A stretch of 64,000 bases of DNA from Xanthostigma xanthostigma (Eukaryota > Arthropoda > Insecta > Raphidioptera > Raphidiidae), in the NCBI GenBank assembly GCA_963575645.1, contig OY754470.1, positions 27,944,501 to 28,008,500 on the forward strand. The letters run 5' to 3'. The notes under the pieces are model-generated. The model saw nothing but the letters and a program-made list of their open reading frames with translations. It did not search any database and was not told the DNA's origin. The translations under genes were made by a program, and so were the position numbers. The first letter of the stretch is position 1; each line of letters begins with the position of its first letter. This document shows positions 34,020 through 45,618 of the stretch, piece after piece.

Positions 34020-35507
34020 AACATTTAAACAGGATCATCATCACTCTAAATTATTAGAGTTATTTTTCACAATATTTTTTTTTTTTACAAAATGTTCTTT
34101 TGTAATTTGATATACTGATACTCTTTATTTGATTGCATCGAAATGTTTCACTATTAAAACAAAAAAATAAGAAAGAAAAAAAATGTGTATTATTTAACTT
34201 TAGAACTAATCCCATTATAAATTTGTAAAAGAAAAATACTTTGAAAAGTGGAAGTTTAAATGTCAGGTATTTCTCGTAGAGTTTATTTTGAAAATAAAAT
34301 TAATTTTTAATAAATGTAGAATAAACCACAAAAGACTTAATTATGTACCCACTAGGTAAATTTTATAATTGTGCGCCAATTACTATTTTTATAACAAAAG
34401 TGAATGCACAACTTCTGTAAGAGCGGTTAAACATTTCACTCTCTAATTAACAGCTGCTATCATTTTTTTATTTTTTATCTCATACTCTCTGTAGACGTTA
34501 TTAATAAATTACCAAAAAATACCGAAAACAAAAATGCAAAATATTTTATACTTTTTTTTACAAAACCCTTGCTTGTGGTATCTTTGTAATAATCGATTAA
34601 AAATCAGTATCTTATTTTTTTAAAAACTTTATTACTTTCTTACTTTTTTAATATTTTTTCCTGATAATCAAAGGACAGACTGTTTTTATTTTTCTTTGTC
34701 GATTCAGTAAACGCGATTATAGAATAACGAACATGTGTAATGTGAATTGAGTGTCAGTTCTGGAAATATCATAAATAACGTAAAAAACACTCGAAAAAGT
34801 TTTATAAAAAATATGTAAGCGTCTGTATATTTAGCCCTTAGAGCGCCAACTTGTCAGCAAATACTTCCCTGAACTGTCGGAGAATTAGTTGTTTTAATTT
34901 AACTTGAACAAAATAAAAGAGAATGAAATTATTCATTTTCCCTACTGTCTGGTAAGGTTAAAATAAACACTAGTACAATTTTATGATCTTGTGATCAAAT
35001 ATAGATAAAAACTGAATTCCCTACTCAAAGAATGTATGTTAGCTGTGAGATTTAAATTTCATCCCAAATCTCTAAGCGTAACAACAAAAAACTGAAAAAA
35101 AACTTAAATTTCGTTACACATCACAAAAATGTGAACGTTTTCAAAATGATATATGACTCAAAATCTATGTATATACTGTATAGAAATCTGTGTAAATAAA
35201 TCAGCTTGAAATAAATTTGATTTTTGATTAGTAAAAAGCAAATAATCTAACTAATACGTATGTCTGTCGTAAATTACAAGGTTTTGTGAGAGTGAGAGAG
35301 GGAACAGATGTACAATAAATGACGAAGGTGTGCAATTTATCAATAGACAAGCAGCTTACATAACGAAACACGCGCGGCGATATGATAGCAACGAATCGTT
35401 TGCTGCAAGCAATAACAACAATAGGTTTATACAGGGCCCGATTTTGTCCGCACAGATTTTGGTGTAGCAGCAAAACAATCATTTTGTTTTGTACGATCGA
35501 AGATAGC
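34020..35507. other. AT-rich, nothing recognised
   Basis: The minus frame at 35228-35482 (84 residues) is unrecognised. A GAGAGTGAGAGAGGG run lies at 35287-35302. Confidence 0.4.
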
Positions 35508-35710
35508 CTAGAAAATAATTGTGGATCAGCAATCTAGGGCTTTGATCAGACTGAAATAAAATTGTGACACGCAATTAGTAGAAAACTTTCCTTTGTTGGG
35601 TCTGGCTATCAACTGTTTTCTGCAACCTCAACATTACTAAACGAGGCTCACGATTTTATTTTAGTCTGATGAAAGCTTCAAAATATAGCTGACCCACAAT
35701 TTTTTTCTAG
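35508..35710. repeat. ~60-bp-arm foldback
   Basis: CTAGAAAATAATTGTGGATC at the left and the inverse of CTAGAAAAAAATTGTGGGTC at the right, continuing through CAGACTGAAATAAAATTGTG and its inverse. The loop contains CTTTGTTGGGTCTGGC. The right arm is echoed at the very start of the window. Confidence 0.65.
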
Positions 35711-37784
35711 CTCGATAGTTAGTGATATGGGGACGAAAATTTTAAATATCAAAAAGCCTATTGTGTAGTAAATTTTTTATAGGACATAATTGAACTTTCC
35801 ACAATCTGTTTTATTAGTCAATTTCTGTACCATTTAAACAAAAACTACAGGTTATAATTCTAACTTTGTAATCCACGTGCATAAAATTAAGTTTGATTCT
35901 GTTTTACTTAAGATTTTTTTGTATTGTTTAATTTTCAACTCATAACAAGTCAATTCATCCTATTTCGTAATAAAAGAGCACACAGAAAATGAATCACCCA
36001 TTTCTCTTGTTATTTGATAGTGACGAGGTAGTGGCAGAGGCTAGAAGATGACACCACTGTAAATAGGCTGATGCAGTTATGAAGTGAATTTCCCTTATGT
36101 AAACAGCACTAGATTATTGTTTTTTGTTGGAAGGGAAAAACTCAAAAGGGCAATACTCGTTTTGTTAATTGTAACTTCTAGTGACCGAGAGTTTAATTTT
36201 ACAATACATTAATTTAGAAAATGTTCTATTTTAAAATTTTCCAAAAAATCGACAACTCTATCGATATTACAATAAAACTGTATTATCTTTTATTTTACAT
36301 ATTTTTAATAATCTAAATTATCGCTATTTTTCTGACTTTTCAGTCGCTTTACAATACGTCTAAACATAAGTAAAATGTGGCGTGGATCATTTAAAAAGCT
36401 ATTTACCTAATATTGAACCGGATTATCAAATTCCGTTTAATTTTAGTTAGCTTTATACAATACAGCGCCTTTTTGTTTAGCAGCTTTGTATATCAATTTG
36501 GCTGCTACAGAGTTATAGGTACAAATTGTACAGCGTACAGTTGCATTGTTCCATCCTGTGAACGTAAGTGGAATGAATGTAGACAGCGGCAGTGGTTTTT
36601 TACAAGCAAAATGAATTGTTTGATATATAGATTGTGCGTGACAGAACTCTCAACGTGGATTTATTTGCACGACTCACATCAAAGAGCTGCGCATTGCTCT
36701 GCTAAATCTCCGCTTCCTGACATAGAGAAAACAGAAGCTCTGCTGACGTTATTATCTTGTGATTATCCACTTTAGAATAATTAACTGATGATTGGTTGAC
36801 TCTTTGATTGAATTGTGCCATCAACTGCTCACAGATTAAAAAATATATGAAATTATTTTATTATTTTATTGTTAAGTGGAAATGGAAAGATGCCACTATT
36901 ATAACTTATACATTCGTAGTAAATTTTAATGTTTCATTCACAATTTATTATGTGTATTTTTATAAGGGGTAGAGTTAAAAAATTCAGTTTTATTACTGAA
37001 CTCAATTATCCTATTTCTGTGATTAATAAATTATTATTAACGATAATTTGCAATAAGTAATCAGTATTTTTGTATTTTAACAATTATTGAGTACATTACA
37101 GTGGCGTTTGTGCCTCCTCAGAACTTTTTTTTTATTTTATTCTTAAAAAAGAAATGAAATTATACCATCATTATTTATTATTAGTACGTTCTTGCGACAT
37201 AAAATAATAATTAGGGGAGCAGCTGTTATGAAGTCAAAAATCATCAATTATTTTTTGAACTAATGTAACTTTAAGAAAAAAATCGTACATTTTTTATTAC
37301 AGCATTTTGACAATCAATTTACTTCATGAATAGCTACCTCACATATCGCTGTTGTATTTTAATGGAAAAGTAAGAATTTTCCCCGCTTGCGATTCGAAAA
37401 ACTCTGAGCTTTCGAAAATAAATTTGTCTGTATTTTTAAAATGAGAAATGTAAACAGCGCGATATGCTTTATATGTAAGGTTTTTCAAATCGCCATGTCT
37501 TTGAATCAAAAATTAAAAGCTTGACTTTCAGTAGCTGAATTATATTGAATTCTTAAAGTTGTGATGCAGAAAGTTGCGGAAAGAAATGTGTATATCCGTG
37601 GCTGCACTCATCAATTAATTATTATACTTTATTTTTTTTCTACACGTTATTATAATTTTAGTATGATATAGATATTATTAAATTGAAAGCAGCATCTGAA
37701 ACTTATGTTTTTTTTTCACTTTCATTAAATCTAATCAGAAAACTAATTTTAATTTAGTACGGAAAACATTGCATAGAAATAAAC
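35711..37784. other. Nothing firmly recognised
   Basis: A 120-codon frame lies at 36413-36775. It shows no recognised domain. Its start is TTG rather than ATG, and there is no splice context. The remainder is AT-rich. Confidence 0.35.
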
Positions 37785-37860
37785 ATATTAAGAGCACTGT
37801 GGTTGGAACACAAATAAAAATAAAGAATAGTTACTTCACACCACAACGGTTTTATTAGTG

Positions 37861-37895
37861 GATGTACATTTCAGGAGCTATGCTCTCATCTTCAG
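37861..37895 (-). ncRNA. Hammerhead-like motif, left arm of family H copy 1
   Basis: On the minus strand: CTGAAGA (37889-37895), T, a GAGAGC-ATA-GCTCCT stem-loop, GAA, the octamer ATGTACAT (37862-37869) and C at 37861. The octamer can pair with itself as a very short stem III. One extra base lies between the core and stem II. Stem I is weak, so activity is uncertain. Confidence 0.35.
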
Positions 37896-37911
37896 CAATA
37901 CACTAAACTTG

Positions 37912-37946
37912 CTGAAGATGAGAGCATAGATCCCGAAATGTACATC
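37912..37946 (+). ncRNA. Hammerhead-like motif, right arm of family H copy 1
   Basis: CTGAAGA (37912-37918), a GAGAGC-ATA-GATCCC stem-loop (slightly damaged), GAA (37935-37937), ATGTACAT (37938-37945) and the expected cleavage base C at 37946. Opposite orientation to the motif in the left arm. Confidence 0.35.
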
Positions 37947-37986
37947 CACTAATAAAACTGTTGTGGTGAGAAGTAACTATTCTTTC

Positions 37987-38480
37987 ATTTTATTATTGCA
38001 TACAAACTTTTAAGTTAACAGTTTTTTAAGAACATATTGAAGCGCTGGTCTTCTTTCAAAGTATCATTTATTCCATTGTTTGAGAGTCTGTAGTAGGTAC
38101 GTAATAACCTACCAGAGAAATTAATTGAATTGCAACAAAAAGATTTATTGGATATTTATTATTAATAACGTTGATTAAATTGCTTCTGTTTTTTATATAA
38201 AGCATTTCATAATAAATTTAATTCTTTTCTTGTTCACAAATATATTATGATATTAATTCGTTAGTACTATTGATGTATATTGCATTACGTTAGACAGCTA
38301 TATTGTTATAATATGTTTTTGGAAAGCTTCCTATTTATGTTCTCGAGGTAAAAATAAAAAATTCGGCTGTTGACTTCTGTCTCGTGTCTGTATAAGTGTC
38401 TAGGACCTAGGTCAACGTAGGCCATCTGGAAGACGTGAATAGATGAATAGCCGGATAGACAAATGGTTACGAAGAAATAT
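37987..38480. other. AT-rich, nothing recognised
   Basis: No features seen. Confidence 0.45.
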
Positions 38481-38639
38481 ATATGCTACGGTAAATGTAA
38501 ACTCTTGGGAAATGTACACTTTTACCGTAAAATGTGCCGGGAAATGTGTACATTTGCCGCATTATCTACATTACATTCTCCGGCACATTTTACGGTAAAA
38601 GTGTACATTTCCCAAGAGTTTACATTTACCGTAACATAT
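38481..38639. repeat. Near-perfect hairpin, 60-bp arms
   Basis: Arms at 38481-38540 and 38580-38639 pair with a single mismatch (TACGGTAAATGTAAACTC... and its inverse); the loop is 39 nt. Within each arm, GGTAAATGT, GGGAAATGT and CGTAAAATGT are variants of one word. The 65-codon frame at 38463-38660 is a consequence. Probably a recent palindromic element. Confidence 0.85.
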
Positions 38640-40122
38640 ACACTGTTACTAACAAAATAAACGTATAAAAAGGCTATATTTCTACAGTCAAAAAATATAG
38701 ATAATTTTGATATTGTTTTATCTAAAAAAGTTTATTACACGTTGGTTTATTAAAGCGGATTAAATTTTTGAAGATTTTTAAACTAAAACAGACAAATATT
38801 TTAAAAATTAATTGGATTAATAAAGAACACGGTAAATATTTTTGTGCCGGTGTACACAAAAAATATACCCGACATAGATCTATAAATTTCAATCCAATTA
38901 GGAAAAAAGCCCGTTAGAAAAATGGCACGAGAAAAAATCACCTCAAGAAAAAATCCCACCTAAAATTCGAATAATTTTTCAAATTTATAAATATTCATTT
39001 TATGCGTGGGGTCCGGGACAAAATATCTAGTAGGATGCGAAGGTTTTTCTGATGATTTTTTTTGGGATTCGAATTTTTTCAGTGGAGTTATATAATCAAA
39101 CGTATTGCCATCTTTCAGCAACTAGACATTTGAAGTGTAGCTCGACTGTGGTAATGTAGATTTGAAATTTTGTTGAATTTATGTTGAAATGTTCATTTTC
39201 TCATTCCTACAGTAATACTGGTATTGCTTTTTCAATGCAGAATTTATTTTATTCCACTGCATACGCTGCAGCTTCTATTCATTCATAGGTATTATTTAGG
39301 TATATCCATTATACTAGTGTTTTGTGAGCCATAGTGAATGCTAGAGTTTTTCTATATAATTATAATGCGAACATATTTGAGGAAAAAACTTTTAATATCT
39401 TTAATGTACGTAAATATAATGTCAGTGTTATCAGTAATGTCAGTAATGTCAATTAATCAAAACATTATCATATTATTCTAACAGATGAAATATTACTTCA
39501 TCGAAACTGTCATATCCTTATTTATCATTATCAAAAATACATGTAAGTATTAAATATTATGCATCAGTATTAAAAATGTATATGCCATAAAAGGTTATGA
39601 AAAACTGTATTAATTATTGTAACAAAACTGTTCTAGTTCGTGGTGGGAAATATTTATTTACAATAGTAGAACGTTAATAAAATAAATAAACAAACAAACA
39701 AAAAAGTATACTTCTTTATAACGTAACAGAAACAAAACAACAGTTCTGACTGATACAATAGAAGAATAAGTAATGAAGAATACAAAGTTACTGTTTATGT
39801 ATGTAGGTACACGAAATATTTACAACACAGGAAGACTCTAAAATTTATTTAGCACATTTATTTATTAACTATATACACACGATTATTTACACAGTTTATT
39901 TATTTATTTATCTCAGCAGTTACCTCAGTACTGTTGACGGTACTAATTGTCAATTTATGTCGATTGTTCAATCAATGAATGACAATGTATGACTTGTCTT
40001 TCTACTGAGCTATTCTGTGGTTTCATATTGGATTAAATTATTCTAAACATGACCGTCACTAAACTGTAGCGAATCCTCAGATTACGATCTTTTACGGGCC
40101 TACTTACCCTCCGCTTTCGGTC
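38640..40122. other. AT-rich, nothing recognised
   Basis: A TCAGTAATG direct repeat lies at 39430-39450 and TTTA-rich microsatellites at 39845-39915. No gene was seen. Confidence 0.4.
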
Positions 40123-40126
40123 TTAA

Positions 40127-40564
40127 GTCCGCTACACACGAGACTAGATTTGCCGTTAGGTTCCTTGCCAGATTTCACAACTAGTTTTCTAGCGCTGGTT
40201 TTCACAATTGCTATTATGTGCTCGCTTCACACCAGACGTCTTTACAAGCTTGCCCTGCAGATAGATTCGTCGCGCGCGCAGTGATATTTAGAACGGTAAC
40301 AAGAGTGAACGACTATTGTCTCTGAACAGAACACATCACTATGGCATAGTGTTTGTTTGTGGGCATTTGTTCAAGTCGCCCACGTGACCAGATACTGCTT
40401 AACGATTAGTTCTTGCTCATACTTAGCAGCGGATCTAGCAAGAAAAATAGCCCCTGTTCTAATTTTAAAACTTATCTTGTGAACTAGCAGGCGAGACCGC
40501 AGTGACGTCATTTCCAGCTTCGTACCCAGTCTACCGGCCATCAGAAGTCTAAGCTAACAGCCGA
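40127..40564. mobile_element. MITE family M1, copy 3
   Basis: Left end GTCCGCTACACACGAGACTA after TTAA (40123-40126), with the full M1 interior (TAGTTTTCTAGCGCTGGTTT, TGTTTGTGGGCATTTGTTCA, CCCACGTGACCAG, GCAGTGACGTCATTTCCAG). The right end is worn (CTAAGCTAACAGCC) and its TTAA is lost. Confidence 0.75.
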
Positions 40565-41546
40565 ATCATTACGCCAGACCTTGTGTCTCATGAGCACAGT
40601 TAGAATTACAAACGTATCAGAAATAGATGCAATTCAAATTAAAAAGTCTTATTGAAAAAGGTACAATGAATAGCTCACGCATTGGGCAGCGTCTCTTTTG
40701 TTTTAGAAGTTAGGATGATTTAAAATGTCTCAGCATTTTAACCTACATTGGCTATAAGTTATAACTTCTAAGCTAAAAGGGATACAAAGATGCGAGTGGT
40801 CGAATCAATTTGGCGTGATTTTCTCTATATAAATAAATATTTTTGATATCAAACGGATCTGAAACGTTTTAATTAAAAAAAAAATCACGCAATTTTTTTC
40901 AATAGATGGATTGATATATTACTGTTGTTGTTTATAAGAAACATCAGCAATCACTCAGACATCGCTGAATTTTAATTTAAAAATAAAGTATTTTTATAGA
41001 AAAAATCAACTGAAACACGATAATTGAAGGATGAGTTCAAACGTCCATTTTCTAGTTAAAAAGTGTTCCGTAGTTAATGAACCATGTTTTAAATTTTAAA
41101 CTATGATCCCTTAGTTACGGAACACTTTGTATTTCCTGTCTAGTAATGTTTCCAGACATTGTGGAGGCAGGTTTATTCTTTCATGTTTTTTAAATTATTG
41201 TACATAAGAATTTAATAAAATCCATTTAAAAGTATGCTATTATGTAAATGTTTGTATACAAACACTATTCAAATTAAGTGTATACATAAAATTGTGTTTG
41301 TATAACGGCTGTGCCAGTTATTACTAAACCACATTCTAATCTAATGGATTGCTATTCTATATAACAGAGTTGGATCCGGATGTGCGAATTTTCAAAAAAA
41401 AACAGAACATCAGTTCTCGATAACCGAATATTTTACTACGTTTTATATAATTCGCTTTCTTGTGTGTCTGCCTGGGTGGACAGATACATCATATAATTCA
41501 TTATTACTTGTTTACCGTTGTAAGGCACATAGCATTCACTGATTTA
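40565..41546. other. Nothing recognised
   Basis: GTGTTCCGTAGTTAATGAAC near 41064 and its near-inverse TTAGTTACGGAACACTT near 41110 form an imperfect hairpin of about 18 bp. Confidence 0.4.
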
Positions 41547-41665
41547 TGGCTCAGTTGGTTAGAGCGTCGTGCTAGACACATTTACAACATACCATTACAA
41601 TCGGTTTAGTGGTTTTGGAGATTAGCGTGGACGAAATTTGTGGCACGAGAATTTTATATATAAAG
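41547..41665 (+). mobile_element. SINE-like chimera: tRNA A box joined to RTE tail
   Basis: TGGCTCAGTTGG (41547-41558) is a clean tRNA A box, followed by TTAGAGCGTCGTGCTAG. About 20 bp later the sequence becomes ATCGGTTTAGTGGTTTTGG and GCACGAGAATTTTATATAT, the RTE-type tail also seen at 24340-24425. The B box is missing. A tRNA-head/RTE-tail SINE with an internal deletion fits best; chance juxtaposition is possible. Confidence 0.4.
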
Positions 41666-42376
41666 ATTATGTTTTGAATCTTTTTAACTGATAATTTAAG
41701 ACTGTTTTTGATGCCGTCGCTGCCAAATTCAGTTTCTGGAAAAAAACGTGTACGTTTCTCATATAAAATTGATTGACACATGACAAAACCTAAGAAAAGA
41801 AAACTTTTCAAGCGCGATTTGAAAAGAAAGTTAAGGCGATACGCAAGTGTATTTGAAGTGAGCACACCACTGCACTGAGCATTTTATACAGGAGTTATAC
41901 ATATTAAATCGAGTATACTATATACGTACAGAATAGGTATCTACTGTAAATTTAACATTGATATGAACAACACGAAAACACAAAAGAATCGCGAGTCTTT
42001 TGAAAGGTGAACCAACTGAGAGAACACAAAACATATTTTTCATCATTTAACAAGCGGGCATATGCTCGTTTGCCTGTTGGCTGAGCACATAAAAACTCTT
42101 AACATATGTACAGTGTAATATAAAAGGGCTTAGTTGTACTGCTTACTGCTTTAGTTTAGCCATTTTACCAGTTACGTGTAACATTATCTACACTACAACC
42201 ATAAAATTTGTTTATCTCTTTACAAACAATTCTATATAATGTATTTATCGCGACAATAAACAAATTTCCATAGTTTTTCACGGCGAGGAAAAATTTAGAC
42301 ATGATAATGTGATTGCAGAATGTAATTGTGTTTTGTCAGAATTTTTGTTCCCTCTTGTAACCTAATTTATAGTACT
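41666..42376. other. Nothing recognised
   Basis: The 97-residue minus frame at 41572-41865 partly overlaps the RTE tail and is unrecognised. Confidence 0.4.
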
Positions 42377-42734
42377 TAAGATCTCGATTTGGCTCGATCT
42401 TCATCCAACGAGTTTTCTAATGAAATTTGAAATTTGATAATTTAATGTATTAATAAAGAAAAATTGATTTGATTGACGTTCAATTTCCTGGCTCAACTAT
42501 TTTTAATAAAAAATTAAAGTTGCTAATTTCATTTCTGAGATATAGTTATCGAGTTTTTAAATAAATTTATTACCCAATCGAAAGTAAATACTTAATGTAT
42601 ATAAAATTCCGAAGTTGGTCGACATTTTGGTTCTGGCATAAAACCAGGTAGACAGGCACCTTCGAATTAGTATTTTGCAGTTATAGGGTTTTCTATGTTG
42701 TCACTTGTCATATATGAAAATGTAGATAATTTTA

Positions 42735-42815
42735 TTACGAACACGTGGAACATATTATATGTAGGCAACCATAGCAATGAATATTAACAAATGTTATAAT
42801 ATTTAATACTAAAGA
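42735..42815. repeat. Fragment of dispersed repeat family C
   Basis: ACGTGGAACATATTATATGT, AGGCAACCATAGCAA and AATACT match the 485-560 and 25230-25300 parts of the two long copies. Confidence 0.45.
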
Positions 42816-42827
42816 AATAAAATTTAA

Positions 42828-43352
42828 GGTTGTACGAGCACCAAGGCAACTTTAAACAAAAGACTTGATTTTTTTATATTTCGGTAGATGGATGACATGT
42901 TTTCATTGATTTCTCCAAAACTAGTAGGTGAAAATTAAAAAAAAAAACTATTTAAATTAAAGTTAAAACCTTAATAAATTATTTAAAAAGAAACCGTTGT
43001 GCCCGACTAATTAAAATCTTTAAAATATTTTTAATTAGGTAAATATCTTTTTAATTAGTCGGACACAACGGTTTTTTTTGTTTCCAATAATTTATTAAAG
43101 TTTTAACTTTAACTTAAATATATTTTTTTTAATTTCCACCGACTAGTTTTGGAGAAATCAATGAAAACATATCATCCATCTACCGTTTCACCATAAAGCC
43201 AATGTTAAATATGCCTACTTTTGAAGTCATTTATTTATTTAAATAATCGGGCAAACCCCCTAAAATTTTCAGAATTGGTTTAGACTTAGTCCAACTTCAT
43301 ATTAAAAAAAATCAAGCCTTTTATTTAAAATTGCCTTGGTGCTCGTACTACC
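42828..43352. mobile_element. TTAA-flanked foldback element, family F1, copy 2
   Basis: Ends GGTTGTACGAGCACC and GGTGCTCGTACTACC with TTAA outside (42824-42827 and 43353-43356). The extra arm segment seen in the left arm of copy 1 is here in the right arm (about 43185-43310, with TTGGTTTAGACTTAGTCCAA), so this copy is inverted relative to copy 1. The asymmetry is therefore ancestral to both copies. Confidence 0.85.
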
Positions 43353-43504
43353 TTAATTAACAACTTTAAATTTTTATTAAAAATAGCTGTGCCAGGAAAT
43401 TGCATGTCAACCAAATCATTTTTTTTATTAATACATTAAATTATCAAATTTTAAATTTCATTAGGAAACTCGATGGATAAAGATCGAGCCAAATCTGGAT
43501 CTTA

Positions 43505-45375
43505 GACTAATAGCAAACTGATTTCGATTCACCTGACACTCGTGCAATATGATATTCTCGTGTAATTTTTTGAAAATGAGATGAAACAATACACGTAACG
43601 ACTTTGCAGAACGAGTAGACGGTAAATGTATCGAGCGAAACTATACTTTTAACGTTTTTTGCGCTTGTATAATCGAAAATAAAAGAAAAAAAGTGTAAGA
43701 AACATACCAAAACCGTACAGTCAAATCGAAGGTCACAATACACGATCAAATAAGCGATCCAGCCAAGAGTGTGTCACTGCTGCAGGCTGACACGTTTGTC
43801 TGACGTCACCGAATTGTGTTAGATTTTGTTGTTTATCGAAATCGTACTACGTCGTTGAATCGTGAACGACGGGTCAAAAGTTGGCCACAATCGCAAATAT
43901 AAGAAGTATAGGGAAATTAAAAAAAAATTTAATAGTTGATTTTGGACCCCATTTAGTTGGAAATTAAAAATAACACTTTTTTACTGGACTATTTTACATG
44001 CTGGATGTTTGTTTCGAATTTTTATGTTGGCAGTTATTGGACTTTTTTGGATTCTATATGATTTTTTTTCCTTTCAAACAACCTTCTGAATGATATAATT
44101 TCATGTTATTCTTTAAAGCTCTTTTTTCATAAAAAATCAACGATTCTATTCATAATGTTTACAGCGCTACTTTATTACCTACATGTTTTTTTACGTAACG
44201 GTTCGCAATTAATGTTGTCTCATCACAACCTGTTACCACAATATTTATAAATGGTTTAAATCTATTCATAAGGTAATTTATTTTCTTTTTGTCTATATTT
44301 TTTCCCTTTTTGTATATTGGTATATATGTATGATTTTCGAGTACCCACAAGTCCTGTAAGCTTGATACTTGGAACGCACTGAACTTGCTATCAAACAGTG
44401 GGGAAGGATCACTTCACTACTGCATGAATATTTGTATCGCGTCTAATCGGGCGTCTCATTTCCTCTTCTACGCATTCCATGGCAAGAGTTTTATACAGTT
44501 TTTTCTGCACACGATCACCCCGTGATTGGTTAAAATAAATATCTTGAAAACGCAGTGAATTGAAAAAAATATAAAAAAAATTACAATAGGTGTTTCTTAA
44601 CAACGTAGCAAACAGTATGCTATATTTTCAAAGCTATGTAATAAATAACGTATTAAAACATTTGATAACATAGATACCTAAAAAGATCATAATTTGCATA
44701 TTTTCGAATCATTTTAAGCTAGGTTTAATTTAATTTATATTTTTATTTTTATAATCTCCGAGATTCTCTATCAGCTGTTTAAGCTATGTGGTGTCAGCCA
44801 ATCACTGAGCTGTAAACTGAAGTTTTTCAGCTTTGTAAATCCGAATCAGTGATTTTCTTTTCTTAAATTTGAGACCGTAATTTGACAGTGAAATGAATAA
44901 ATTGGAAAACGTCTGTCAAAACTTAAAAAAAAAGAATAATAACATGACGTCTGGAAAAACAAGGCAAGCGTAAATGACACATATAAAAAATATGCCTGGA
45001 TGTATAATAATGATATTAATATATTTACGTAACTATACATAGAATAAAGAACGCCACCAAAGTCAGGGTTATTTGAATTTATGTTAAGATTTGTAATATA
45101 AAAATTCAAATACAATTGAAACGAACTTGACTCTATTAAATAAATAGAGTAATTGTGATCCATAAAGGTTAATAGAGAAGTTTTGGAAAAATCCGTGACA
45201 TAAAGATCAAAGAAAAGCAATACTGGATTTAAACTTGCATTTATTACTAACGTTTCAGTCTTATTCATAACACAAATCGGAAAGGTTATCATCATCGTTT
45301 TAATTTTCTGACAAAAAATTTATATTTCTAAAATAAACTAACAATTTTAATATCTGACTTTAACCATTTATATAA
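43505..45375. other. Nothing firmly recognised
   Basis: The longest frame is on the minus strand at 44846-45295 (149 residues, rich in Phe, Tyr, Ser and Leu). It has no recognised domain and looks like AT-driven composition. The rest holds no visible element. Confidence 0.35.
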
Positions 45376-45448
45376 ATATTAAGAGCACTGTGGTTGAAAC
45401 AAAAAATAAAAAATATAGAATAGTTACTTCTTAACAGTTTTGTTAGCG

Positions 45449-45483
45449 GATGTACATTTCGGGAGCTATGCTGTTATCTTCAG
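45449..45483 (-). ncRNA. Hammerhead-like motif, left arm of family H copy 2
   Basis: On the minus strand: CTGAAGA (45477-45483), TAACAGCATAGCTCCC (stem II partly broken by two changes), GAA, ATGTACAT (45450-45457) and C at 45449. Confidence 0.3.
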
Positions 45484-45583
45484 CAAACACTAAACTAAAT
45501 TACTGAACAAAAATCTTTATAAGAATTACAGATAATTGTATATTAAGTTAAGATTTTTGTTTAGTAATTTAGTTTAGTGTTTG

Positions 45584-45618
45584 CTGAAGATGAGAGCATA
45601 GCTCCCGAAATGTACATC
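45584..45618 (+). ncRNA. Hammerhead-like motif, right arm of family H copy 2
   Basis: CTGAAGA (45584-45590), the GAGAGC-ATA-GCTCCC stem-loop with one mismatch, GAA (45607-45609), the self-complementary ATGTACAT (45610-45617) and C at 45618. The best preserved of the family H motifs. Confidence 0.4.

Larger units (their letters stand above)
37785..37986 (-). repeat. Foldback with paired hammerhead-like motifs and one-sided tail, family H, copy 1
   Basis: A tail (TATTAAGAGCACTGTGGTTG, then an AAATAAAAATA run) lies only on the left. Inverted arms of about 77 bp follow (37822-37898 and 37910-37986) with GAATAGTTACTTC, CCACAACGGTTTTATTAGTG and GATGTACATTTC. The loop is only about 11 bp. Copy 2 at 45376-45652 has the same tail on the same side but a much longer loop. 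A tail on one side of inverted ribozyme-bearing repeats is reminiscent of Penelope-like element ends; assignment is inferred. Confidence 0.8.
42377..43504. repeat. 1.1-kb palindrome with ~145-bp arms, interrupted by F1
   Basis: The left arm at 42377-42522 and right arm at 43361-43504 are inverted copies (TAAGATCTCGATTTGGCTCG; GATAATTTAATGTATTAATA; AATTTCCTGGC-CA; CTATTTTTAATAAAAA). The F1 copy at 42828-43352 inserted directly beside the right arm. The original loop is 42523-42827, which includes a fragment of family C at 42735-42815. Insertion order: arms first, F1 later. Confidence 0.75.

Noticed and set aside
36413-36775. 120-codon plus-strand frame
   Set aside because: Contains several Cys but no recognisable zinc-finger or secreted-peptide pattern; start is not ATG.
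44846-45295. 149-residue minus-strand frame
   Set aside because: Longest minus frame, but Phe/Tyr/Ser/Leu-rich as expected from AT-rich DNA; no domain, splice context or repeat homology.
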